Source: Echinostoma caproni (taxonomy: Eukaryota; Platyhelminthes; Trematoda; Plagiorchiida; Echinostomatidae). From it: 37,199 nt of DNA. Below the pieces are notes generated by a model, which saw only the letters and a list, made by a program, of their open reading frames with translations, made no database searches and was not told the DNA's origin. This document shows positions 22,340 through 33,269 of the stretch, in pieces. Made by a program: the position numbers and the translations under genes. Within the stretch, counting starts at the first letter, position 1; every line of letters starts with the position of its first letter. The stretch covers positions 23,977-61,175 of the forward strand of contig UZAN01039773.1 in the NCBI GenBank assembly GCA_900618425.1, given 5' to 3'.

Positions 22340-23680
22340 TATATAAATTGTTGCCAGAACGAGATCAATGCAATCCCACACAAACTTTACATGGTTTATC
22401 AACCGCATGAATCTAGCCATGACTAATATTTTGCCTCAGGGCATGTGGTACACTTTGCAATACTACGGATTGTATTGCTTACCTCACAACGATATAAAAA
22501 TGCCAAAAAGCTTTATATTATTGCAATAAAATTGGTTTATTACCCACCTACTCACACCCATTCAAATGCCATTGACATAGCAGCGTTTATTCGAATGGAA
22601 GCCACAAATTTGCTGGAGGCTAGGAAAGAGATCAAACATACAAAGTAAGCGGTATAAGGAAAGTATTCATTCCTTTATAAGATCGCGGAAAGTTTTAAAG
22701 CCTCTTTGCGCATTTTTTCCACTTCCATCTGCACTACAATTATATAATCCCGACGGGTGAATACAAAACCAAATGATGAAAATAAGCAAATTCCGTAAAC
22801 CTTTCATGCACCCCATTTTTCGTGCATTACTGAAGTCTCTGAGAATTGACAGCCGAAAAACGAATCTCGGTGCCTCGATTATCATTGTTGATAAAACATT
22901 AATTGAAAAAAAGTTACAATTTTATAAATTTTCTAGTCACTTGTAGTGCTTTTTGAAGTGCTGTTCTTGAGAGCTGAAACTTCCAATTTTTTCAATAAAA
23001 ATGATGACAAAAACGCTAGTACATTTTTCCAATATCTATTCCGAACAGCTCTGAGAATTGAGATGGAAGCGGACTTGTAATTTGCCTTAAATCACCATAT
23101 CAAAACCACTGTGAACGGAGAGAGCAGTAACCAAAGCGTGTTCATTACCAAATTAGGAGTAGCACAAAGCTTTTCGAGAGCTTTGCACCAGGGAATTGAT
23201 TATTCGTTGCTTAATGAATTCCACTACATTGAACAAGGAGTGAGTTTCAGGCGTGAAGTTGAATGCTTAGAGTCGTCTCACTTGTCCCAACTGGGATCGT
23301 GATTTGAATCACAAGTCGATTTATTTTCATTTTATGCTGTAGTTGATTCCGAATGTTCTATGGATCAAACTCGAAGTCAAAAAAATGAGTTATTTTGCCA
23401 TAGAACATCTCAAGAGGATACGAATTCTATAAATTACAGTGAAATGAACTTCAGGTTACTGTTTTCCAGCATCGTAACTTAGGCAAGGGGACACAGGTGC
23501 TTAACAACGTTATCAAAATGTCAAACCTAATTTTAAGCATGTGGATGGATTTTGAGAAAATCCTTCAAAATCACCTTGATATTTTTTATTAATTTTAGTG
23601 TGAAATAAAGCAAAAGAAAAAATCCACTTAGATACATATCAAACTGTTACTTGGAGAGCAGGGGAACATTCACGTAAGAT
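22340..23680. other. Stretch without a supported gene
   Basis: There are only short frames (plus 22445-22648 and 23111-23302, minus 22667-22885) without motifs or splice support. Confidence 0.5.
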
Positions 23681-23688
23681 TCGGTTTA

Positions 23689-24330
23689 TTGATTCTGCGA
23701 ATAAGTAAGCTGGATGAAAACGAAAAGTGGGAGAGTGTACTACAACTCGCCATTTTGGAGAAAAAGAGGGCTGGGACAAAGAAGAACGACATCTGGGGAC
23801 CAAAATCTAATCAAGATACCTGTGTACAGAATGGGCAGGCAAATGTTGCGGGGAGAGGAACTGCTGCCGCAAACTCCAAAGAAGAAAAACTGAAGTAGTA
23901 TCGGTAGGGCAGGGACAATGAAGCAAATACCACAAGATGGGCTAATGAATCAAGGTTAGATGTTTGGGAAGGATCATTGATCAGCCGGATGGCCCTTTGC
24001 TTAATGAAAAATGGAAGCAGACGAGACCTCACTTCACACGTGGCTTCAGGATTCAATAGCAGGGAGATGTGAGCTTGGTACAACAAATGAGGTGAGGTAA
24101 AGAAACATCTGGCGCAGAATAAAAAATCAACCTTGCGCGCAGCACGAGAAGCAAGTTGAGGTACAAGAAAGGATCAACATCAAGAAGAAGTTATAGGAAA
24201 TCCAAGAAAGGAACCACAGTTTGATGAACGCAGCTGAGTGGAACCGATGGATAAGTGGCGAGATAATGAAAAATGATTTAGAAAAATTGAAAGAAGCATT
24301 GAATTAAATATAGTCGACATTGCCCAGAAG
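23689..24330 (+). pseudogene. Purine-rich block carrying a decayed ORF
   Basis: The plus strand is strikingly rich in A and G through this block. One frame can be followed for about 210 codons, interrupted by roughly seven stops but with no evident frameshift. It starts with ISKLDENEKWESVLQLAILE, passes through NTTRWANESRLDVWEGS and ends with a charged FRKIERSIELN. The composition (Glu, Lys, Arg, Asn) suggests a helical or coiled-coil protein, but purine bias alone would give the same residues. It lies directly next to the SINE pair. No family is recognised. A dead mobile-element or host gene copy and a purely compositional anomaly are both possible. Confidence 0.35.
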
Positions 24331-24589
24331 TTGTGTTGGAGATCAGAGTCTAGTAACACATTATTTACACAACGGTTACGACCAATAATAGTTTGGGCGT
24401 AAAATGCATTTCTTTAAATAAAATTATTACACTGACGTTTCCAATCAAAACTTCCGAAAGCATATGAAACATTTAATAAACTTGTACTTGAAAGCTTTAA
24501 TCTTTGATAACTACTGTCACATCAAAATATAAAAGCAATATGAGGTTCACATATTCCTTTTTTACATGAGATAAGCGTATCATTTGATT

Positions 24590-24830
24590 CAACTTCAAAG
24601 AGGGAATTCGTCATGTGTAGATTAAATGAAGCGTACGNGCTGAAAAGCAGGAAGCACTGTACAGCAATTTTGACCTGGTCAGGTCTCATCAACAGTACCA
24701 ATCCGTCGACCCAACAGGGGATCAAACTCGGGACCTCATAGGGAGAACTCAAGCACACTATCCACTCGGCCACCGGGTAGCTGATCAAACCGTTTTCCGT
24801 TTTCCATTTTCCATTCACTCAATATAGCAC
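24590..24830 (-). mobile_element. tRNA-derived SINE, copy 1 (minus)
   Basis: Read on the minus strand from 24830, it starts GTGCTATAT and contains TGGCCGAGTGG (complement of 24762-24772), an exact match to the RNA polymerase III A box of Leu/Ser-type tRNAs. About 30 bases on is a B-box-like GAGTTTGATCC (complement of about 24719-24729). Beyond this, sequence shared with copy 2 continues through CTTTTCAG and a CGCTTCATTTAATCTACA block near 24620. The right edge is set by the point where similarity with copy 2 ends; the left edge is approximate. One undetermined base lies at 24637. Confidence 0.78.
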
Positions 24831-24900
24831 AATCTAACCCCGGAGGCCAGTGTTGAAATGAATGAGGAGCGATACCTGCAGCAGGCTAGCAAAGATAGCT

Positions 24901-25140
24901 TGTGCTATATCGTGTGAATGAGAAATGACGAACGGTTTGATCAGCTGCCCGGTGGCCGAGTGGGTAGGATGCTTGCGTTCTGCATGTAAGGTCCTGGGTT
25001 CGATGCGCAGTTGGTTCGATTTATTGACACCATTGATAAGAACCTAACAGGTAGAAGCAGCTGCGTAACACTTCTTAGCTTTTCAGTATACGCTTTATTT
25101 GATCTACAGGCGATGGATTCCGTCCATGAAATATTCTTTT
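24901..25140 (+). mobile_element. tRNA-derived SINE, copy 2 (plus)
   Basis: It begins GTGCTATAT at 24902. The A box TGGCCGAGTGG is at 24953-24963 and the B box GGTTCGATGC at 24997-25006, spaced as in a tRNA promoter. The tRNA-like head is followed by a tRNA-unrelated body shared with copy 1 (TGA.ACC...AGCTTTTCAG..TACGCTT.ATTT.ATCTACA). It does not fold as an intact tRNA by eye, so it is a SINE and not a tRNA gene. The 69-codon frame 25011-25220 over it is incidental. Confidence 0.8.
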
Positions 25141-25149
25141 GTTGTGCTC

Positions 25150-26640
25150 TTAGATGCGATTGGCATAGAGAATTTATATTTTGTTTGTTGGTAGATTGGA
25201 AAGAAACCAAAGATTCTTGATGAGACACATGCTGGTCAGAATAGGGTTGAACTAAACCGGACCTGCAAAGATCGAAAACCAGCATGTTGTCTTTCTCATT
25301 ATTTGCCCAATGCTAATGCCTATCTATTTTCGTCCAGCTACGTATCCAGAAATAATTTCAAAACAGGCCTGAGTGCTTGGGGATAAGTCATTGTTTGAAA
25401 CAGAGGCTTTACTATCAAGGGTATGATTATTCAGCCTGTTAGGTTAGGACAGACAAAAGTTAACCTTCACAGAAAAAAGGAAACAGTTAGATAATAAACT
25501 TTGGGAGGCTGAGCGAGCACTGGGCAAAATGATCTTAATATTTTCAAGGATATTTATGTCCTGTAATTTCAAACCCAACGCCAGAAATAAAGCAAATCGG
25601 AATGCGTATATGTCACTATCGGTTCATCATACCGAAATGGATTGGTTCTGTTGACAGTATTGTTCCGATTCCCGTTTTTTAATCAGGTTTCATGAAAAAC
25701 AAGACTTGTGTTTTGCACCTTTTTTATCATAAGTGCACTACATTACATTGAGGCTATTTTCTGGTGCCATTTGATATCACCTGCTGTAAAGTGCCATTGG
25801 GCTGAACTGGATCACATTCCGGACGGTCATAATGGACATTTTATAGCTGTATAAAAATAGAAAATGTTTCCTAGAATGATAATATAATCGCGAATGATCC
25901 TTTATTGGTAGGTTTACTTTGTATCGCCTAAAAAGATGTTCTGTGTAGAACGTTTGGATTGACCGGAATGAATATCCCCATGAATGTGTGAAGATAAATA
26001 GACACTTTCGTTAATGTAATTAGCTTTGTAAATACGCAACCGTATCAGCAGGTAAATGAGGTTTGAAACAAGTCAGAACCGTATGCTACAATTTTAAAGG
26101 TTTACTTTGGTTGAATTTTTCATTTATTCATTACCCCATTATGACTCCGTAACAGTGAATATTGTGACAGGCGACAATTGATCAACTTTTTCCATGTTTG
26201 AAACGGAATTTCACAATGATCTAATCAACCCCATATGTTGTGGCGTCTTTGGAACGCCCAAATGGCGTTTATCTGTTTATATATACTGTCAAACATTGGA
26301 TACCACTGGAGTGATGGCGCAAATGCATCGGCTTCAGTTTGACGTTTCTACTTAAAATCTAATGAACCCGCTTGCTACTGACGATCGTGCGCACATAAAC
26401 CATTCTGATTTGAGCGAACTCCTTATGTATTGGAAAATGTTGGATTAAAAAAGGAATTTCATATAAACAGTTTCTATTCTTCTCTAAGACTAGGTCTTTG
26501 AATTTTTCAAATCCATATCAAATCGTGGAGAACCACCGATGAACTATTTACTACTACCTCTGATAACGTTTGAAAAAGTTTAAAAACGTCTCTTGATCTG
26601 GTCGAGAAGTTTTATTATAATGTTCTCCACCTAACAAATT
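25150..26640. other. Stretch without a supported gene
   Basis: A 54-base segment at 25367-25420 lies between AAAACAG and AGG|GTATGA and is open (PECLGISHCLKQRLYYQ), but segments this short occur often by chance. A 28-codon ORF starts at about 26362 (MNPLATDDRAHINHSDLSEL) without splice support. Confidence 0.45.
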
Positions 26641-26644
26641 TGCA

Positions 26645-27115
26645 CTAAAGTGCATTTGATCGCTTGTTCATTGGGTGTGCAGTTAGGTTTTCAGACCTAG
26701 CTGAGAATCTTTTATAATCACGTGATTCGAAATCAGCAGACTGCTCTTTGAACGATTGGCATGCGCTTCGAAAAGGCTCTCCAACGCTTGCTGGTATACC
26801 TCTACGCAGAAATTGTAGCACATTCCGAACAGGTCCTCTTGCGCCCTCATTTTCTCCAATGATCCCGGTATATTTGGAGTGGATCACATGAATTTCAAAC
26901 TCATGCTCAAATTACTCTTAATTGTCTACTTTTATCAACATTGGTTGTGGCTGAATTGAGCACAAAATCGTCGCCAACGTAAATCTGGCTATGACTGTTC
27001 GCGTGATGTGAACGGCATCAATCGGTTCACATGTGAACACATTATTCATCAGTTTGTCCTCTCCCAATTCATTACAATTGATACCCCGGGCATGACGACT
27101 TTCTGCTACGGAGCG
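26645..27115 (-). pseudogene. Decayed minus-strand ORF of about 157 codons with two adjacent stops
   Basis: One minus frame runs from 27115 to 26645, broken only by TAA-GAG-TAA at 26920-26912. The first part includes INCNELGEDKLMNNVFTCEP, and the second includes VRNVLQFLRRGIPASV. The latter faintly recalls the entry of TBC (Rab-GAP) domains (L..G.RKGIP..LR...W), but the expected Trp and catalytic Arg context is absent, so I do not assign it. The plus strand is also open over 26960-27157, so the coding strand is ambiguous. It may be a pseudogene or mobile-element relic. Confidence 0.3.
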
Positions 27116-27157
27116 TTAAACAACCTGATCACGAGAATTGCAGCATATCGCATATAG
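26960..27157 (+). CDS. 65-codon plus-strand open segment overlapping the minus relic
   Basis: The frame runs from a TGA at 26957 to a TAG at 27155. It contains GYDCSRDVNGINRFTCEH and TIDTPGMTTFCYGALNN. Its composition is as protein-like as that of the opposite strand. Only one of the two can be real, and neither has a strong acceptor. No family recognised. Confidence 0.25.
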   Translation, partial: AQNRRQRKSGYDCSRDVNGINRFTCEHIIHQFVLSQFITIDTPGMTTFCYGALNNLITRIAAYRI

Positions 27158-27574
27158 GAATATTTTATGAAATATCTTATTGTAAACATAAATTTATATG
27201 ACAAATTCGGATCTCGTTCCTGATTAAACGTCTGCGATGGTGCTGGTTAATTCGTCGTAGGAGATGGTGTTACGTTCACTGATATCCTATTAATTTAACT
27301 GGATTATTTTCTTTGCTGACTATGTTTGTATGATTTTATTTAATAAATCTTTCCTTACGTACGTATATTTGAAGTAGAAAAAAGAGCGCAGTATCTAAAG
27401 GATGATGTTGAATGTTCATTGAATGAAGGAAACCTGTGCGTTGATAAAAAGTATCATTACCATTTTCAGTCACTGTTTAAGTCTATCCGTTTTCACCAAA
27501 CGCAAATGATGATATAGACATGCGATTTTGAACAGTGATGTAACCAATTATATTTCTCTGAAATTTCATAACAG

Positions 27575-27631
27575 AAATTGGATACGTTTATGGCAAAATC
27601 GAAACCTGCTTCTGAATTACTCAACAAAACT
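27575..27631 (+). CDS. Candidate 19-codon exon, phase 0
   Basis: The acceptor TTCTCTGAAATTTCATAACAG and the donor AAAACT|GTAAGT bracket 57 bases open in phase 0 (KLDTFMAKSKPASELLNKT). The splice sites are good, but the segment is short and its open frame has little statistical weight. Confidence 0.22.
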
Positions 27632-27639
27632 GTAAGTTT

Positions 27640-28870
27640 GTTTTGATTCAGTTATGAAGTGATAAAATCATTCATCTTAGAGTTTTTATTTGTTTTTCCC
27701 AATGATAGTGATACCACGCGTTTCAATATGTTTAAATAATAACTTGGACTTCACTAGCATATATAAATGTTCTGTTTAAACCCATAAAAAGCTGGCGAAA
27801 AAACGCTGGACAGAGCTCGCTATTTTGAAAACAGCAAAATCTGCAACTCAGTTTCTCTAGCAAGAAGATGAAGCTAAGTGATTTCATAAAATGCCTAAAA
27901 TTTTGGCAGGTTGTCAGGACATTTCTCCGTATTCATATCAAAAGATCAACCGCATTTACGTTCTAAGGTCACCCTTCTGTGTATGAAACGCGATGACCTT
28001 GAACCTGACACTTGATTCTCTCTCACGATGAAAGTGTAACACGGAGTCAACGAATTTGATGTGATAGGGCCGCGCTAACGCGCACATAAGAGACAAACAA
28101 AATTGGAATAGCTCATTTCATTTCCAAACTATCCTGTATTCGAAAAGGTAACTTGTCAGGGAATTTCGCAAGTGTTGACTAGCCAATACTAACTCAAGCG
28201 GAGGGCAGTGTCAACGGTGAACCTATGGGATGCATGTTAGCAATAAACGGACGTGAATAGGGCAAAGGTTCATTGTTCGAAATTTGAGATGAATTGAGAA
28301 TATGATATTAAAAAAACGGAATAAAGATTTACAATAGTTTTCTATCAGTTTCCCTCATAGAACATGGCAGAGAAATTTGAGTAAATACAATGGATAATTA
28401 TCTGCATGTTACATCTTCAGAAAAGATGCTGTAGGTAATAGTGAGTGCGGGGACGTTAGTTTGCACGTCATCAAACTTTGGATGCTCCGTACGCGGGATA
28501 AATGCATCAGATTTTCGATTTACCACAACATAGTTTAATAGTAGTAGGGTCAGCCGAAATTTTTGGTTTTATTTCATTCCGAAAACTAAATAGTCTTAGA
28601 TTGTGCCTATAGTGCTTAAATGAGCGCTTCGGTTAACATAGAGGCATTACGTCACTCGATCAGAGGAGAAGAGGTTCTTACATAGCTTTTTGTTGCACAT
28701 AAAAGGGTCTAGGGCATTTTGTGCTGAAATAGGTAATACATTGTAGCGGACGGTTGTGTAGTAAAATCTGCATTATAATCCAGTCTATGAGGCCGGTAGA
28801 TTTTGCCAAAATCAAACTATAAAGCGAGTTTTAGCTCTCAATTTTGTATTGGATGTACACACGGCACTTT
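27640..28870. other. Stretch without a supported gene
   Basis: AT-rich; no frame above 60 codons. Would be intronic if the plus-strand exon candidates on both sides were one gene. Confidence 0.5.
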
Positions 28871-28880
28871 TCNTTTTCAG

Positions 28881-28934
28881 TCGATTGTTAATAAAACTGC
28901 ACGTAATCTTTCCACCTTTTTACTATGTAAAAAT
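28881..28934 (+). CDS. Candidate 18-codon exon, phase 0
   Basis: A strong acceptor, CTTTTCNTTTTCAG with an undetermined base at 28873, and the donor AAAAT|GTGAGC enclose 54 bases open in phase 0 (SIVNKTARNLSTFLLCKN). It has the same phase and strand as 27575-27631. Weak on its own because of the length. Confidence 0.22.
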
Positions 28935-29306
28935 GTGAGCTATTCTAAACTGTGACGTCCACCTTCTAAACTTCCTTCTGTCATATAACAAGAGGCTAAA
29001 CTGAACTGAAAATCAAGGCTAAAAATAAAAAGTAAATAGTAAACACCCACTTTACTCAATTTTTGAACGCGGACACAAGCAGCCGTGTTTAGACCGACTG
29101 GCTGAGTCTAGTCTTTGGTGTCTCCAATGAAGAATCTACCAAATGTTCCCATATAAGCTTCACTTGTTCGGTTCGTCAATAGTCAAACGAGGTTGCTTGT
29201 AATATAAATTCATCCCACAAAAGGAGTAAAGGCGTCTAGCATAAGTAAATGATCCGTGAAAAATTGGTCATGGTAAGCGTACTTACTCATTACCGTTTGC
29301 TCTTTT

Positions 29307-29418
29307 TCACCTAGGCGGTCTCCTGGATTTCTTCTTTTTGAAACACGCTTCACGTGGAACAGTAAGCCAATCGATCACCATTAATGTTATTTGTCTGATC
29401 GTGCGTTGAACGTTCCAC
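29307..29418 (-). CDS. Candidate terminal exon with a basic C-terminus
   Basis: On the minus strand the acceptor TAATCTGTGTTATTTCAG ends at 29419. The frame that uses one carried-in base pair set reads WNVQRTIRQITLMVIDWLTV, then PREACFKKKKSRRPPR, and stops at TGA (29309-29307). The Lys/Arg-rich tail would suit a nuclear signal or a cytoplasmic membrane-proximal tail. Alternatively a donor-like CCTAG|GTGAAA would make it an internal exon of 108 bases. No family recognised. Confidence 0.27.
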
Positions 29419-29419
29419 C

Positions 29420-30170
29420 TGAAATAACACAGATTACAGTATTTTGCTGAATGCGGTTGCCATTAGTGGCTCATTTCACTGCGTGACCTACAAAGTCTTT
29501 TAATGAGTGTAGATTTGGTCATGGAAAAGGAGTCGATGAATTCGTAATTGCATAACCCATTCAGCCGACGACAGGAAAGCTTTAATTAACAAATTTAAGT
29601 TGGATTCATGTCACGTGATCAAGTATCAACACAAGTGGATCTTGTTCATCTCTTCGGGCCAAATGTTTAAGCTCAGACACCATTTAAACTGGTAGAATTC
29701 ATATGGTGATCTGTTTATCACTCTATTTTAAGCTTCTATGAAAGACTTTCTCTCTTCTTTTATTCTGAGGTTCATTTTTATTCAACTGCAACTAAAACCT
29801 CACGTGTTGGTTTCTAATTGCTGACTAGTTAAACACGGGGATTATTTAAAACTACCATAAAAATTTTAAAAATATTCTTTGTGTATATACCTAAAGGTTA
29901 AAATGTACTGAAAATTTCTTTCATATGGGTTGTTAGCCGCAGTTCGCACAACTAGCACATGTAGTCTATTAAGAGAATGAATCTATTCTAAAACGATTGT
30001 ACAATAAGACCTCAGAGCAGTGACATCGTATCAGTCCATGTTTCATTTAATCACACTTGTCTAACAATCCTCAGTTGTCAACTGGTGACTGCGAATCACA
30101 GGCCAGACAAGTTTTCGCATTTACAAATCCCCGTTGTTTTTACTAATTCAACACTCGATTAGTTCTGACG
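29420..30170. other. Stretch without a supported gene
   Basis: Nothing supportable seen; AT-rich with no sizeable frame. Confidence 0.5.
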
Positions 30171-30900
30171 AGCGTTCCACCATTTTGGGCTAAAGGCGCT
30201 CCCACTCGATCTTGTAACGCTGACTGGCACGTGTGAAACAGGATACACTTGTTAGCCTATAAACCGGACCTCGGTAGTCGCAAACCTGTGCTCCGGCACA
30301 TCTGGACGCATTGAAGACTCACTTTCGCTTTTTTGTACTGATTTGAGAACTGTGACAGGATAGCCCTTGTAATGATCGTAGTAATAGTAGTAGTAATACG
30401 CACTGAAATCGGAACACAGACCACGTTTTACGAATCACGAGAAACGAATTAAGGATCATCTATCACGGACTGGACCACAGAAGCACTGGACCGCAGCTGC
30501 ACTAGCACGCAATATCCCACGTGGGTGAGACGCGAAGAGAAGGCCACAGGAATGGTAATTCGTTTATTGGAAGAAATGAGGATGATTATTGGTTATCCAG
30601 GCTTACACCAATCGCATTCCAGTATTGCTTGCATCATTCTGCTTCTGTCTGCACTGCTTTGTCTTCGAATGGCTGGCACGACCTGCCTATGGTGTGTAGT
30701 CAGAAGCAGTGACGCGTACGTGCGTCATTAACGTCACCTTTGAAATTTGATTGATCGCAGGTGTCCAAAATCTGTAACGCGCCGCTCCAGGGTAGGCGTC
30801 ATCTCGTGGACCTGGATCACCATAGTCCTGCTGCATTAGATCCAATTTTAGCTTTCAAGTTAGCGAGAGAGAGAGAGAGCGAGGAAAGAGAAATGTTTGT
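30170..30900. repeat. Repeat-like island with (GTA)n and (GA)n tracts
   Basis: This block is less AT-rich than its flanks. It holds a GTA/GTAATA tract (about 30375-30397), a near-perfect tandem duplication of 16 bases (TGGACCACAGAAGCAC then TGGACCGCAGCTGCAC at about 30471-30502), and a (GA)n run at about 30864-30880. The overlapping frames at 30521-30731 show no motif. The mix of simple tracts, local duplication and shifted composition suggests an insertion such as a retroelement end, but no second copy exists in the window to prove it. Confidence 0.4.
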
Positions 30901-31800
30901 TTTGTTACGATTTGTGCCTCCCAAAAGTGTATTTCTATGTTTCGGGATGGGAATAATTTTTTATTGATTAATACCAGATGAAGAACAACAAATGGACCAC
31001 AAATTTTTAGAGTTTGCTGCAAATCGATTCAAAACAGGGAAACCCATTTCATAATTAAATGTCGATTGTTAACCACAAAATGTAATTTACCTCTTGAGTT
31101 CTACTGGGAAGCGTGCTACGAAAACAGTTTTGCTACACTGATAACCCAAAGAACCACAAGATGTCCTGTACAAAACACAGATGACATGCATTTCGGTGCG
31201 GGTAATACAGTGTCACATTTGTGTTCATCCAGTAGAATGTAATAAATGGTAGGAGTAAATCACCCCCTAGTCGTGAGATAGTTAACAGTAATGGGAACTA
31301 ACTCTCTCGAACCCGAATGCTCAGCTGCGATAACTGACCCATCACTTAGCCGAATGATTCCGAGAACATGCGTCCAGAAACTTAATGTTTTATCCCCAGC
31401 TTGACAATAAATGTATAATCTAATAACTGACAAATTATTACTTTAAAATACATAAATTTCATTCGTTCCAGTCATAGCGGGAATATCCAAATCATTCCGT
31501 CATGTATCAATGCAGAATGAAAGCGCATTCACTGTATTTATTTGTATAATAGATCTCATCACACCAGAACTGGCTTAAGTAACATTTCTATCTTCTTATG
31601 TTAATGCACCTAAATTTCTCCTTTCGGTTGCGTGGTTAACAGTTTCTTTTGCTTGACGCTGGTGAGTGCGTGTGTGAATAGATGTGTTTTTGAAAGAAGG
31701 AGGATTGGTTGGTGTTTTTGAAAGTCTTACTTCTTCATGCACTTTGCGTCAAAAGTTCACTGGTTAGCTGCGTGAAGCAACTCTACTATAATTGACCCAG
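30900..31800. other. Stretch without a supported gene
   Basis: A 14-base imperfect direct repeat (GTGTTTTTGAAAG.) occurs twice near 31684-31724. No coding signal. Confidence 0.5.
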
Positions 31801-31807
31801 TTTTCAG

Positions 31808-31969
31808 AGGGCTTTTTTATACGGATTATATCCCATTTCGCTTACATCCCGAGTGCATTTCATTGCTCGTTTCCACAATCTGGCCATAGGACATGCATCA
31901 GTTGCACGGTTCACGATTTTAAGGACGAGTGAATTTCGGGCTATTTCGCGGTACTTTTGTGTGAACTGA
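31808..31969 (+). CDS. Open segment after a good acceptor, unrecognised
   Basis: The acceptor CCCAGTTTTCAG ends at 31807, and one frame is then open for 53 codons to a TGA (LYGLYPISLTSRVHFIARFH near its start). A second frame over the same bases is open almost as far, which weakens the case. It would be a terminal exon if real. Confidence 0.18.
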   Translation, partial: RAFLYGLYPISLTSRVHFIARFHNLAIGHASVARFTILRTSEFRAISRYFCVN

Positions 31970-32150
31970 TCCGATTCAAATTTTCTTTTCCGTAAATTTT
32001 AAGCAACTTTGTTGCTTTTTATTGCGCTTCATTAATGATTTCATTTAGTAAAGTGAGTCTATACAATATTTGATAAAGTAACGAAGATCTTAGTAAGCAC
32101 AACGTATAAAAAGCGTATACTCAAGCAGGATGGAACTCTGTTTTTGCTGT

Positions 32151-32194
32151 TATTATATATATATAAAATATATACATATATACAATAGATATAG
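32151..32194. repeat. AT microsatellite
   Basis: An alternating AT-rich tract (TATATATATA...ATATACATATATAC). Confidence 0.75.
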
Positions 32195-32411
32195 AGTGGA
32201 GTTGTCTCCGAGATTGCCGCTTGATATTCACATCGATCGAGGGTCTGTCGTCCATCTGATTGTAGATATTTTTTCTAGGTGCAGAGTTTGCAGGAAGGGG
32301 AGACTTGACGTATAGACGTTTTGGAATCTAACTGTATTAAGATTGGTACCACAAATCCGATACGAAACCTGTGCGCTCAATTCGTATTGATCGAGTGCAT
32401 TATATTTTCAG

Positions 32412-32555
32412 TTGAATATGATGTTGTCACAAACTGGAATTCCAAAACAAAAGAGAAAGCTTCTCAGTGCTCTTTGTCGGCCATACCACCGCCTGCACTA
32501 TACAGGTCTAATCGAAACTGAAGCAACGGGTCCCTGTGAAACACCTGAGGGGTTC
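32412..32555 (+). CDS. Candidate 48-codon exon
   Basis: The acceptor CATTATATTTTCAG precedes a phase-0 frame (LNMMLSQTGIPKQKRKLLSA, later HYTGLIETEATGPCETPEGF) that reaches a GTGTAG donor-like site. The upstream part of this same frame, from about 32190 (YRVELSPRLPLDIHIDRGS), is also open apart from two stops, so an older longer ORF is possible. Another frame is open through 32321-32521 and competes with it. No family recognised. Confidence 0.28.
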
Positions 32556-32559
32556 GTGT

Positions 32560-33080
32560 AGGCAACTATATTTATACTGAAGGAAATTGTTTTTCCACAT
32601 AATATATTGCTTTTTCATACCTGATAAAGTTTGCGATTTTCATGTTGAGGGTATTTAATCTTGACAACTGAGGTCAGGCACGTTAAACTGGCAATCACAG
32701 CCTAGAAACTACTTGGATCGAAGTAGGCAAGATATACATTTTTGTCCATACCTAAAATATGTATATAGGTGATAGACATGATGAAACTCAACTTGATCAT
32801 AAAAAATATTTTAGTGCATCACAATCGGCCAGTACTGTATAACATCGCACTGCAGAACAGAAAGAACATGAGAAATCACTGTATAAAGTCATACAAACGA
32901 TTTATTTTACTACCGAGAGTTTGGATGCGATTTATCTAAGCTAATCAGTGACTGGAAAAGTAAAGACAAACATCCCATTTAGGAAATTTTATTCCTCAAA
33001 TGTGGATGGGATCAAAAGTCTTGAGACTTCTTCCGCGGCATTTTTCTGCATCTCAAATATACTTTCTTAGTTTTCCTGAT
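32560..33080. other. Stretch without a supported gene
   Basis: AT-rich, no open frame of note. Confidence 0.5.
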
Positions 33081-33087
33081 AATACAC

Positions 33088-33261
33088 CTGATTGAGCCGG
33101 GATTTCGCACAAAATAGTTTAACTGAAACTTCATTATCTATCCTCGATTCGAATTGCTTATGACGCACTAAAATAGCTGTCGACCTCGATGGAACACTGT
33201 CATATAAATCCTGTATGATTGGCATTGGGAATGCAAACTCGATAAGCCGGTTGAACAACGA
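33088..33261 (-). CDS. Candidate 58-codon internal exon of a minus-strand gene
   Basis: On the minus strand the acceptor ACTATTTTTGTCAACCCAG ends at 33262, and the donor AATCAG|GTGTAT starts at 33087. The 174 bases between are open in phase 0 and symmetric. The peptide starts SLFNRLIEFAFPMPIIQDLY, continues with VPSRSTAILVRHKQFESRI and ends CAKSRLNQ. Composition is protein-like, with no membrane segment or known motif. It has the right strand and phase to follow the signal-peptide exon at 36168-36037. Joined, the junction would create an Asn-Gln-Ser glycosylation sequon. The plus-strand frame 33267-33482 lies beside it and is unrelated. Confidence 0.4.
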
Positions 33262-33269
33262 CTGGGTTG

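Noticed and set aside
24953..25006. Intact tRNA gene at the A and B boxes
   Set aside because: No complete cloverleaf can be drawn, and the same sequence with a long unrelated body occurs again in inverted orientation, so it is a SINE.
30160..30210. Second hammerhead-like string CTGACGAG with a GAGCG/CGCTC stem
   Set aside because: The obligatory GAAA after stem II is missing and the loop is far too long.
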